Position numbers and translations under genes: made by a program. Positions 1 to 9,900 of a stretch of 19,986 bases of DNA are shown here, one piece after another; the first letter of the stretch is position 1, and each line of letters starts with the position of its first letter. The notes beneath the pieces were generated by a model, which did not search any database, was not told the origin of the DNA, and worked only from the letters and a program-made list of their open reading frames with translations. The stretch is from Cyclostephanos tholiformis (taxonomy: Eukaryota; Bacillariophyta; Thalassiosirophyceae; Thalassiosirales; Thalassiosiraceae). The stretch is taken from positions 1 to 19,986 of the forward strand of contig JALLPB010000117.1 in assembly GCA_036939975.1 (NCBI GenBank), in the 5' to 3' direction.

Positions 1-14
1 CGGAAGCTCACCAT
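1..14 (-). CDS. possible 5' end of a gene leaving the window (very uncertain)
   Basis: On the minus strand an ATG at 14-12 is preceded by an A/C-rich leader (roughly 15-48) with a CACCACC context, which resembles a eukaryotic 5' leader and start. Only four codons fit before the window edge, so no product can be named. The same bases could be a splice donor, because the ATG is followed directly by GTGAGC. This rests on leader composition alone. Confidence 0.18.
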
Positions 15-887
15 GGTGGTGTTGTTTGTGGGTTGTGGTTGTGCTGCCGAAACGAGAAAAAACGTACTATTCCTACGTAGAAAAACCTACGGAGGGATAG
101 TTTTTTGTTCCCGCCCGAATGCAAATAGGGGTTAAGCTGTTAACTTACATTGGGAGGCAAATGTTTTCTGTGGTGATGAGGATATGGAACATCTGCATAG
201 AAAATGCTTTGTGGCAGAGACAAGAGCTATCTCTTTATTGGTGAATTTTTGATATGGCAAGTATTGCTGTTGAATACACAGTATAAGCATTACGTGGCAT
301 AAGAGAATTTCGTGAAGAGTATCACTATGTACTACCAAAACATCTAATCTCGCTTATTCCTACCTTAAGGTACATCAATGACAAGATAGCTATCTTCCCA
401 TTTACAAGACGATTCCAGCGATACCAAATACTCCTATCGTACCTGCTGGATTTGGTTTGATGATTTTTTTGCACTTTGTCATGGTGATCTCGTGGTTGTG
501 CAACCTTTGTTGGTTGTGAGTTAAAATAGAGAGCTGAATTCTATGTAAAAACTATACAAAAAACTATTTTGTCTATTTATCACCTTTGGCTTCCCATTTG
601 CGAGACATTCTGTTGTTTTTGATTTCCTATACTGTGTATCCAATGGTAGCACAAAAACACAAACTGAACTTTGACACTTTTTATTTAACAAAATCCTCTG
701 ATTGACCTCCCAATATTATTAGATATGGAGAAAGCTAATAGTCTCAGCTTTTCAATGGTATTAGGGTTTGGGGGTCCAAGACAGAGTCTTTGTAACAGAA
801 TATTCTTCTGCATGAGGCATATCTGGTCGTGACTTTGTGGAGCTTGTGGTGCAAATAATGTTAAGCCCTTTTCACGATTTGGAAATC
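15..887. other. AT-rich intergenic stretch, no supported gene
   Basis: I see no open frame with a recognisable domain, no tRNA or snRNA fold and no convincing exon here. The longest frame (minus, 132-338) has a biased, low-information translation and sits in AT-rich sequence unlike the GC-rich coding regions of this window. The only local structure is the short hairpin at 69-98. Confidence 0.6.
69..98. repeat. short imperfect inverted repeat (hairpin)
   Basis: ATTCCTACGTAG (69-80) and CTACGGAGGGAT (87-98) are inverted copies with two mismatches, separated by a short A-rich loop. The left arm contains the self-complementary octamer CTACGTAG. The hairpin could be a terminator-like structure, a transposon end or chance. 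No second copy was seen in the window. Confidence 0.4.
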
Positions 888-928
888 TTTTTCACAATGG
901 GATGGTGGGGAGATTCAACAGCAGTCCA
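888..928 (+). repeat. left arm of a 41-bp imperfect inverted repeat
   Basis: This arm matches the reverse complement of 1592-1632 at 36 of 41 positions by direct comparison, and the first 18 positions are identical. Read in one frame it encodes MGWWGDSTAV; the other arm encodes MGWQGDSRAV. The arms point toward each other and enclose 663 bp. They may be terminal repeats of a small element or inverted copies of one gene fragment. Confidence 0.6.
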
Positions 929-1201
929 CATCCCCTCCCCTCCCTCTCCTCCTCCTGCCTTCACAATGGACTTTTTGGGAACTCAAGAGGCCAGCCGAAA
1001 TGCTAATGATGGTATATATGTGAAAAGGGTGGCATAGACACATGAATTAGTGGAGAAGTTTTTTATTCATTGCCATAATGATCTTATGTAATAACAAATG
1101 ATTATGATAAATGCATCATTACTTAGATTTAATCCAAGTAATAATCAATATGCAAACAAATAATGATATATGTAATAATTCCTATTCCCTCCCCATGGTC
1201 C

Positions 1202-1624
1202 TCATCTGCTTCTGCCTCGACCCCCTTCACTGCATCCAGAACAATCCACATATCCCCCATGCCCTCTATCAGAGCCCTGCATTCCACCATGTCCACCGGT
1301 GCCCTGCATTAGTCCACTGCCACTACCGCATCTCCAACACATGCCACCGTATCTTCCATCACCGTATCCTCCACCCATGCCTCTGTTTCCTCCTCCACCG
1401 AATCCTCCACATCCTCCTCTGACACTATTGCCGACATCATATTCTCCTCCACCCATGCCACCATTTCCTCCTCCACTGAATCCTCCACCTCCATCACCAT
1501 ATCGTCCTCCACCAAATCCTCCTCCAACACCACCACCATATACTCTACATCTCCACCACCAAATCCTCCACCTCCGACTGGAAATACTCCTTGAACTGCT
1601 CTTGAATCCCCCTGCCATCCCATT
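1202..1624 (-). pseudogene. glycine-rich reading frame, apparently frameshifted
   Basis: On the minus strand a Gly-rich translation begins in one frame (MGWQGDSRAV followed by a GGGGFGGG stretch, near 1624-1546). It then continues in a frame shifted by one base (YGGGVGGGFGGGRYGD and onward) to a stop at 1202-1204. In the second frame Gly codons mix GGA, GGT and GGC, so the third positions vary while glycine is kept, which suggests past selection on protein. It contains repeated GGxGGMGGG-type units and a few Cys. No splice pair that restores the frame was found. It could be a decayed gene, a slipped repeat or a real gene with an unseen small intron. Confidence 0.35.
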
Positions 1625-1632
1625 GTGAAAAA
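1592..1632 (-). repeat. right arm of the 41-bp imperfect inverted repeat
   Basis: This is the inverted partner of 888-928 (36 of 41 identical). It lies at the upstream end of the glycine-rich minus-strand frame. Outside the arms the flanks diverge at once, and I could not find a convincing target-site duplication. Confidence 0.6.
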
Positions 1633-1934
1633 TGAATAAATAGAGAGAACAGAGCATGAGATAAAGCAAAATAAGGTATCGGTGGACGAGCAATAATAAT
1701 GCACCATCGGCAAACTCCCAACTAAAAATAATATATTGGATTTGTGAAAATTAATATTGGCCTTTGCGCGGGCACTTTGTGTTCCCGTGGAGTATGGGGG
1801 GTGATGGTATAGCAATATAGTCATCCTCTCCTTTGCAGCGCATAAAAAAATGGTATGGGCATTAAATATCTATTTGTTATGTACCAATGCTTCCAGAAAT
1901 TTTTGCAAGCAGCAACATAAGACAAGCCGACTGA
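1633..1934. other. 3' flank of the SWI3-like gene, nothing recognised
   Basis: This AT-rich stretch lies downstream of the minus-strand stop at 1935. I see no clear AATAAA on the minus strand and no gene. It probably holds the 3' untranslated region and cleavage site of the SWI3-like gene. Confidence 0.45.
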
Positions 1935-4900
1935 TTACAACGATCCATCACCGAACCAATGCCGACATCTTGCGGTATACATGTCCCTTCTTTCCAACTC
2001 CAATGACACGCGCTCTGCCTCCAACAACGCCTCCACATCGTCCAGGAGGGCCAAGCGATTCTCGAGGCGTTGGATACGTTGATCGACTATGTCCATGAGA
2101 GTATTCTCGATTTCGGACTCGACTCGTGCCCCCCTTTGAGCGGCGGCGGTTGCCACGACCGCGACGAAGGATGAATTCCTTGCCTCGTTGATATCAGACG
2201 TGGAGCGGAGGGATGTTTCAACGACTGCCTTCAGAACATCGGGATGCACCCCATTAACGATATTAGAGACCAAGGATTTCATCGAAGAGACGGAAACCTT
2301 GACATCTTCCACCGATGAATGGACGAAGCCGACTTGACAATCCAACGCAGTTGTCCCCCCACCCACATCGGCGGCGACGGCATCCCAATCGACGACGAGG
2401 CTCACCTGATCGGGGGAACCGTCGACCGTTTTTTTGCTAACGTGTTTCACGACCGACGCCTCCAGGGCACGGAAGCGTTCTGCCGTCCATGCCATGGCGC
2501 TGGAATGCTTCCTCTTGGTACCCGCGAGTGCTCCTCCGGGGGCATGCAGTCCACGCAAAACCGAATCGCCTGGCGCCGTCTCCCCGATCTGCCCGCAATT
2601 CAATAATCCATAATCCATCAAGAACTTGTGCAGCCTCAACAAGCTCCCGGCGTCGCCCACGACGGAGCGTCTTATGGCGGTGGACGTGATGAACTGCTGC
2701 GTATTTCGCTTGGCGAGGCTTAAAATTTTCTCCCGCGTGGCAACGTACGAGGATTCAGTCCGATGCGGAGCGGTGCAATCGAACCACTCGGGTAGTATGC
2801 GCCTTTCGAAATCAGACGGTTTGGTGGGATGATACCACGATGGTTGTTCTGGGCCGCTTTTACTGTCGCCGCCTTCGTTGGATTGAGGGTTGTTGTTGAA
2901 TAGGGTATAAGGGAGATGGGTATTTGGTGGCAAGGATACAACCTGACAGAGTACAATCGAATCACTTGATGATTCGGTGCTTGGAGCGTTAAGCACACTG
3001 TTTGATAATACTGCAGCGGGCACCAATGTCTTGTTTGATACATCGTCAGTAGGAACTGGTGCCACTGCAGTTAGTACCTCGCTGGAGGGGACTTGAGTAT
3101 CAATATTCGATGTAACTTTTTCATCCAACGTCGCAGACGCCGCGTGAGATTGAGCGGTAGCAATTCTTGTGTTGGTTGTTGACATTGTCTCGAAAGGCTG
3201 TTTGGGGGCAACAAAAATATTGATGACATCGTGTGGCAAAGGAACTTGTTCCGGTGGTGCCATGACAGCGGGAGCTGTTTCTGCGGTGGATGCTTTCATT
3301 GCCTCGGATGTATCCTTATCAACCGCAGCATTTGTTTCAATATCGGCCGCTGGATGGTCTACTTCCATCGGCATTGTCTCAAGAAATGACGCCGAAGATT
3401 CTTTTTCTGCCACTGCATGTGGGAAGCAGTCGTTAGCCATCACGGTAGGCGTCGCACTTGTTTCTTGAGGTGCTTCGAAAGGTTGTTTCGTGCGCGGCTC
3501 GTCTTCAGTAGGAGTCCATACCTCTTGATGGACGCTCTCCACGGGAGAAAGGGAATGGGAATTCCCTTCTAACTCTATGGTCGCGATAGCGCCCTCGGTA
3601 GATGGCATTTCCTCGGGCGGCTGCTCAGTTGCTTGGAGCGTCGCGACCTCTTCTCGGATGCACTCCTCAGGAGCGGTTGAAGCGGTACCCTCCTCCTTCA
3701 ATTGCATTGCATCCTCCCCCAATTTAGCAAATGCATCATCACGAGGATCCGTGATGTTTTCGGTATCCACAACACCAATGCTATCTGTGAATTCGAAATT
3801 GTTCGTATTTTCAGTTGCGATATCGATGCCCCCCCCGATGGAAGGGCACGATTCCTCTGGAAAACCGATCGCTTCGACTTCATTACCCTCCCCTTCCGCG
3901 GGCACTGCGATATTTACTGTTTCGACTATCTCATGCCGTTGTTGCCACGTCGGATCATCGCCGCCTCCCCGCATGGCTAGTGGCTCCTCTCCTCCGCACC
4001 CCATGGCGACGGAAATGTCGGAGCCCATGGCGTTCGCCTCCGGCGGGATCAATATGGGGACCGTCCGATTCACGGCGAGGGTGGGTACCGCCGTCGTGCC
4101 GCCGCCGCCGACGTCGGCCGCATCCTCGCTCCCCCTCCCTCCCTCCTCGGACAATGTCAGCTCCGTCACGATCATGCACCCCAACGATGCGTCGACGGAC
4201 GGACGAACGAATCCCGTGGCCGGCAATAGCTTGCGCCATTCCGGCCTCGCGGCCAACGTCGGCGTCGGCCCGGACAGGTAATCGGCGAGGGCGTCCCTGA
4301 TCACCGCGTGCGCCTCGTCATCCACGCGGAGCGCGCCGTCGTGGACGATACGTCGAACGACCTCGCCCCTCTTCCCGCGGAGGCCGGTGAGGATGCCGCG
4401 TGGGTTCATACCGCCCCCCCCGCTAATACTGCGCCGTTCGGACGTCGGACGGCGACTGCCGAGAGCAGCGGCGGTCGGGGGCTTGACATGTCCTCCGGAA
4501 TTCTTCGTCCTGCACTTTTTGGAGGCGGGGGCGGTGACGGCGACGGCGGGGGCATCGACATTAATTTCCGCATCGTCGTCGTCGTCGTCGTCATGCCCCG
4601 CCGACCGTGCCCTCTTAGCGGCGCCTCCCTCCCCGTCGTCATCATCGTTGGCGATCACGCGCTTGTTGTTGCCCTTGCCCGATCTCACGGTCTTCGGATC
4701 CAACGATGCGCCGATACCCTCGCCGACGGAGCGCGGCCTGAGGCAATCGACCTTCCTCTCGTACTCCATCACCGCGTAATCGGCCTCGACGCCCCACTCG
4801 TTGAATCTCTCGACGTCCCTAACGAATTTGCAACCGACGACGCACGCCCCCCCCCCCGGCAAAATGCCGTGATATTCCTCCCCCTCGATGGCAGCCGGGA

Positions 4901-6087
4901 CCTCCGAGGCGGGTAACCACTCGTCGTACGAGCTCGGGTGGTACCACCAGTGAACGAGGGCCATTTTCCTCGTAGCCTTCCTCCTCGTGGAGCCACCGGA
5001 GGGCGTCGATCCGACGCCACCATCGTCGTCGTCGTCGTCGTCGTCGTCCGATAACGGCGCATCCACCACCGCCAGCGTCCTTAGGAATTTCTTCTCCGAG
5101 TCATGCGATGACTTCCCCCCCCGTCCTCCCCCGTCATGGCCTACATCATCGTCATCGTCGACCCCTACCCCCGACTCCCTCTCCCTCTCCCCGGCAATGA
5201 CGTCGTCGGCATCGTGCTCCTCGGGGTCGTATGCGATCACGTGAGTGACGCGTCCGGATGCAAGCGCGTCCTCCTGCTCGAGGACCTTGGCGCCGAATCT
5301 GACCGCGATCTTGACCAGCCGTCGTAGCTCCTCCTTGCCGAGCCCGCGCTCGACGCTCGGATCGAAGAATATCACCGGACGACGCAGGTATCCCCTATCG
5401 AGCAAATCGGATTCCATGCGCTTGATGATCGCGACGTTGTCGTCGAATAACTTCGCATTGTCGAAGTTGAAATTGCGCCAGGCGGAGACCTGCTTGATGC
5501 GGAATGCCGATAGGACCATGACGCCGAGGGGACCGTTGGGATAGGACTTACGATCGGAAAATAGCGGGGAGGGTATGCGCAATGCCGGCCAGTACCTCGA
5601 TTTGGATTTCTGAGCATATTATCACCATCATTTTAATCCCCCGCAACCCGGCCAACCGCCGTTTATTTCGTTGGTACATTCGTTTTTTTTGGGAGGGGGG
5701 GGGAGAGAGAGAGATGATGGCCGATAAAATGAGGGGATGGGACAAAATAATATGAAGCGAGAGAGAGATAAAACATGATATTAAATATTCATCTCGACGA
5801 GGTGGGGGATGAAGATGAAAAAAGAACGAGGATTCATGTTAGTACAACTCGTCGTTCGACTCTCCATATCAGCTCACCCTGCCAAGATGATCGCACTGGA
5901 ATCTCATAACACCATCAACGAGCCTGGCAAGCATTTCCTCGTTGAGTATCCTATCCCCCTCCCGCGCCAATTCCGGCAGAGATTGTCGTAACGATGCATG
6001 CAATGCCGCGAAGGAATTGACGTCATGGGACGATCGAGGTTTGAGGGGGGGGTACTGTCCCCCATATGCGATCGGCTCGAATACCAT
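1935..6087 (-). CDS. SWI3: SWI3/RSC8/SMARCC-family chromatin-remodelling subunit (SWIRM + SANT), two exons
   Basis: A core scaffold of SWI/SNF-type nucleosome remodelling complexes, acting in the nucleus. Proposed exons are 6087-5878 and 5609-1935 (minus), giving 1294 aa. Exon 1 carries LARLVDGVMRFQCDHLG, which aligns with the SMARCC N-terminal segment. The join continues into RIPSPLF and AWRNFNFDN with the family's spacing. Residues of about 100-220 resemble the SMARCC BRCT-like part, and VHWWYHPSSYDEWLP near residue 289 matches its chromo-like segment. SWIRM spans about 995-1080 (SWYHPTKPSDF, LPEWFD, RRSVVGDAGSLLRLHKFL). SANT starts near 1109 (MAWTAERFRALEA). A C-terminal coiled coil (VDQRIQRLENRLALLDD) fits the family's dimerisation zipper. 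About 600 residues between the chromo-like part and SWIRM are low-complexity, acidic, and T/E/A-rich. The long frame alone lacks a suitable ATG at its 5' end, which is why exon 1 was sought. The family call is firm; the exact start is less so. Confidence 0.9.
4573..4592. repeat. TCG microsatellite coding an Asp run
   Basis: A trinucleotide run on the plus strand encodes about seven aspartates on the minus strand, inside the disordered part of the SWI3-like protein. Such runs are prone to length change by slippage. Confidence 0.7.
5023..5048. repeat. TCG microsatellite coding an Asp run
   Basis: About 8.7 copies of TCG on the plus strand read as nine aspartates in the SWI3-like protein, just before its chromo-like segment. 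It resembles the Ser/Asp run in the MYB-HA-AP2 gene at 14795-14842, so similar repeats recur in two unrelated genes here. Confidence 0.75.
5610..5877 (-). other. intron 1 of the SWI3-like gene
   Basis: The donor is GTGAGC at 5877-5872 and the acceptor is CAG, with its AG at 5611-5610. Both edges fall between codons, so 268 bp are removed cleanly. The frame of exon 2 meets a stop (TAA) three codons upstream of this acceptor, and the frame of exon 1 stops just after the donor; both support splicing here. The intron contains a T8 and a G-rich/GA-repeat stretch near 5684-5720. Confidence 0.7.
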
Positions 6088-6900
6088 GATTACTCCAGGT
6101 GGGAGGTTAGGTGGGAGCGGTACACTTGATGATAATAGGTAGTACTATTACACATCATAGACGTGTTTGTGTTTGTCATTTTCTGACACTTTAGGGCGGA
6201 GGGGGGAGCCCCGCTCTTCTCTCCCCCCGCAAAGGGGCAGACCCGGCGCTGGGAAGGTGCGAATCCCGGTTTGAAGATGTCCGATTTGACCAGCCCAGAC
6301 CAGCCCCCTTAGAAAATGACGTCTTTTGGCTGTTTAGATCGGTACTTAAAAATATTACTTACTTATTTACTTCACGCACTCTCTTGCTATTTACTCTACT
6401 TTTTAGAGATGACGAAATCGGTACGACTGTGACACCTCAACCTGCCCTTCGAACTTCCACCATATAACTCACGTCGTGGGAGAAAGATCAGATGTGACTG
6501 TCGGAAGATGATGCTGAAAGAACGCTTGAATATGGGCCACTATCGTTTTTTGGAGTGTACATATCCGTGAAAGGATGCACCTCTCTGAACAGGCCCCGCC
6601 GCCACCCTCTCTACCGATTCGATTGTTAGGGGAGGTCATGGTGATAAAACCTCTCCTTGGATCGACACGGGCATCGCTATTGGGCCGGCTACTAGTGACT
6701 CCCAACAAGCCACACGCCACACCCGCCCACAAAATTTCGATCATTTCACGGATTCCATCAATCGTGTCTATCATACGATGTTTAATTACGCATCGAGGGC
6801 ACTTGGCTTGGCTTAGTGTCATTTTTGATTCTAATGATCACTTCGTCGAATCGACGAGCCAACAAATATCGATACAAACAATTTCATTTCGTGACGAATC
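6088..6900. promoter_or_regulatory. divergent intergenic region between the SWI3-like and adhesin-like genes
   Basis: These 813 bp separate two start codons that point away from each other, so both promoters should lie here. Two overlapping frames (minus 6469-6822, plus 6575-6904) have no recognisable domain and I do not call them genes. No clear TATA box was identified. A GC-rich block at 6175-6320 is described separately. Confidence 0.5.
6175..6320. repeat. GC-rich block bounded by 12-bp inverted repeats
   Basis: GTCATTTTCTGA (6175-6186) and TTAGAAAATGAC (6309-6320) are inverted copies with 11 of 12 matching. They enclose a sharply GC-rich segment within AT-rich flanks. Inside are a C/G-rich potential stem (GCCCC...GGGGC), a tRNA B-box-like GGTGCGAATCC at 6256-6266, and a small tandem duplication of GACCAGCCCA. 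It may be a miniature non-autonomous element. No target-site duplication is evident. Confidence 0.35.
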
Positions 6901-9900
6901 ATGAGGATTATCATATCCCAAGTCTACCTACTGTCCGCCCTGTTGGCGGGGACTGTCAGCGTCGATCATGTCACTGCGCAGGTCCCAACCAGGGTCCCAA
7001 CGTCCAAGAAACCGACGACGAGGAAACCCGTTGCACCGGTCGGCACGCAGCCGCCCAATCTCAACTTGATGCAATTCACCACCGGCGTTACCAAAGAGCA
7101 GCTCGTCAACAACCTAATCGCGACGAATGGCGATATCGAGTTCAGGAACATTCAAGACACCGGTAACCTGGCGGCTTGCGCGGCGCTGTACACAGGTGGA
7201 GAAACCTTGGGCACCCTCATGAAGAGGGGACCCGGACCCGACTACGATCTGGTCACGGATGCGGCGGGCAATTATATCCCGACCACCACCAACATCGCTC
7301 CCAGTGTTGGCATCATCCTCTCGAGCGGCGATCCACGCTACTTCAACTGGAACGATAAGGACGACATGACGAAGGTTCACTCGGAAACATCGGTAACGTT
7401 CCACAGTCTCGTGAAGGACCTGAGGACCGACGTCAACGCGCAGAGCGGCAGGAGCAACTCTTTCTACGACGCATGCGCCATCTCGTTTGAATTCAGGTGC
7501 ACTTCCGACGCCTACGTTCCCACGGTATCCTTCAAATACGCCTTCGGATCTGAGGAGTACTACGAGTACGTCGATTCGGCGTTCAACGATGCGTTTGGCT
7601 TTTACCTTAACAATAAGAACATAGCGAGACTTCCCTCCACGACGACCAACTCCTCAATAGTGTCAATCAACAATGTCAACTACAACGAGAATAAGCAGTA
7701 CTTCAACGGGAACGATCCTGGACTAGGATGGCAGACGGAACTTCCAGACGCCCCATATTCGGAGGTAGTATACCCCAAAATAGAGGCTGATGGATTCACC
7801 AACATCTTGACAGCAATGGGTCAGCCCCGTAGCGATCGATCGCTGTGGAACAACATAACACTGGTGGTCGCGGACGTTGGGGATGCCATCCTTGACTCGT
7901 GGGTTATTTTGGAGAGTTCGAGCTTCACGTGCGTGGACATCACGAGCGCGCCGAGCGTTAGTTCAGCCCCCAGCGATGGTGAGTAGGTCACCACCGAGGG
8001 ATTGCAATTTCTTGATGGATGGGTTGTATCGTATCATCGTGTAGGGATGTGTCAGCTCCTCGGCCGAAGGCGATGCAATCATTGCCTGCATGGCGGAGAC
8101 AATTGGCGTAATTCCCTTTATGTTGGACCCATGGTCAGAGCCATCGTTTGATCGAAAGCGTTGGGAGCGGGAAGAAAAAAGTGGGGGGAATCGGAGGGAT
8201 CCTATTTTGTCTTTCTTCCTTGTTCCGTTCGATGATCATTTTATCCTCATGCTCTCATTCCCATCATCGGTTTTTGACTATACAGAGCCAACGCTAGCAC
8301 CAACAACCACGAAGCCCACATCGAAACCGTCGTCGACTCCCACCTCAATACCATCGTTCCAGCCGACGACCTCGAAGCCCACCTCCACTCCGTCAGATCG
8401 GCCAACGACGTTGAAGCCCACCTCCAGTCCATCATCCCAGCCGACGACGTCGATGCCGACGTCCACACCAACGTCTAGTCCAACCTCGTCTCGGCCAACG
8501 ACGTCGAAGCCCACATCCAATCCAACGTCCCAGCCGACGACGTCGAAGCCCACAACCAATCCATCGTCTAAACCGACGACGTCGCAGCCGACGTCCACAC
8601 CATCGCATGGTCCAAGCGTTAGTCTCGAGCCTTCTGGCTCTCCAAGCATGGAACCAAGCGTATCGAGTGAACCAAGTCATGGACCATCATCAAAGCCGAC
8701 AACGTTGAAGCCCACCTCCACTCCTTCGTTCCAGCCAACGACGTCGAAGCCAACGTCCGTTCCTACTTCTTCACCGTCTACGTCGAAGCCCACCTCCATC
8801 CCGTCGTCTCAGCCAACATCATCGAAGCCCACTTCCACTCCGTCATATCAACCGACAACGTCGAAGCCGACCTCCACACCAACTTCTCAACCGACGACGT
8901 CGAAGCCGACGTCCACCCCAACGTCTGAACCGACGACTTCGCAGCCGACTTCCACACCAACGTTTGAACCGACGACATCGAAACCCACCTCCATCCCGTC
9001 TTCTCGACCAACATCATCGAAGCCCTCTTCCACTCCGTCATCTCAACCGACGACGTCGAAGCCCTCATCGTCGAATCCGACGTCTGCACCCTCCGCCGCG
9101 GGTCAGATTGGCCCTCAAAGGATTTGGTATGATGTCGACGAGGACGGCTTAGAAGATTCAACAGAAGGCCCATTACCGGGTGTGAATGTCACGTTGTGGT
9201 GTACCAGTGCAAATGGCATCTACATCAAACTTGAAACAGTGACGACTGATGTAAATGGCATGTACGCATTTTTTCAAATTCAGCCTAGCACCTGCTACAT
9301 TTCTATTCTACCTCAGTTGAACGGAACCAATTACACATTTTCACCCGTAGTACCTGGTGGTAACCAAATTTATCCCAACGGTACCTCACCGTCGAGCAAT
9401 GTCACTTACAATTCCGTCAACGATGATTGGCGTGTTGGAATGTACCTCCCACCCGCTACCATTGGTCCAAATAAAGTATTTGACGACAAAGATGGCGATG
9501 GAGTCAGGGATCCTACTGAAGAATTGCTTGCAAATGTCACCGTTGGGCTGTATTGCTACCATGAGAATGGCACAGCATTGCTGACTGCTATCAATGCTAC
9601 CGATAGTAAAGGAGAGTATTTCTTCTATAATGTTAAGCCAGGAGCATGTTTCATTCAAGTATCCCCAGTTGTGAAAAATGAAACGTATTCCTTTTCACCA
9701 ATTGTACCCAACGGTAATCAGATTCATGCCAATGGAACTTCGTCAGTTGTTAACATTGCTTGGAATGCTATTGTGATGAATTTGGATGTTGGGATGTACA
9801 AACCTGTTACCATCGGTGACAAGGTATGGGAGGATTTGGACGGAGATGGCTTCCAGGACCCTGACGAGCCAGGAAGGGCGAATGTTACGGTCACTCTTTT

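Noticed and set aside
3577..4281. Plus-strand 234-residue frame rich in Ser/Pro
   Set aside because: It is opposite the SWI3-like coding sequence, and its composition is that expected of a shadow frame.
5490..5551. GTAAGT...CAG pair inside the SWI3-like gene on the minus strand, suggesting a 62-bp intron
   Set aside because: The bases inside it encode GPLGVMVLSAFRIK, which aligns without gaps to the SMARCC segment before the conserved W-R-x-F. Removing them would delete conserved coding sequence.
6240..6290. tRNA-like gene suggested by GGTGCGAATCC
   Set aside because: No matching A box, D-arm or acceptor stem at tRNA spacing could be folded around it. Kept only as a feature of the GC-rich element.
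6469..6904. Two overlapping frames (117 and 109 residues) in the divergent intergenic region
   Set aside because: No domain, no convincing codon pattern, and they overlap each other on opposite strands.
8090..8285. Coding start at the ATG at 8090 for the long central frame
   Set aside because: This segment lies inside intron 1. Splicing 7978 to 8286 joins a signal-peptide exon in phase, and the translated intron part has no domain.
8247..8680. Minus-strand open frames rich in Val/Gly/Asp or Arg opposite the stalk
   Set aside because: They are mirror translations of the 39-bp stalk repeat, without starts or domains of their own.
8286..9106. CRISPR-like or satellite array
   Set aside because: The repeat stays in frame, varies mainly at synonymous or Ser/Thr positions and codes a typical PT-rich stalk; there are no unique spacers.
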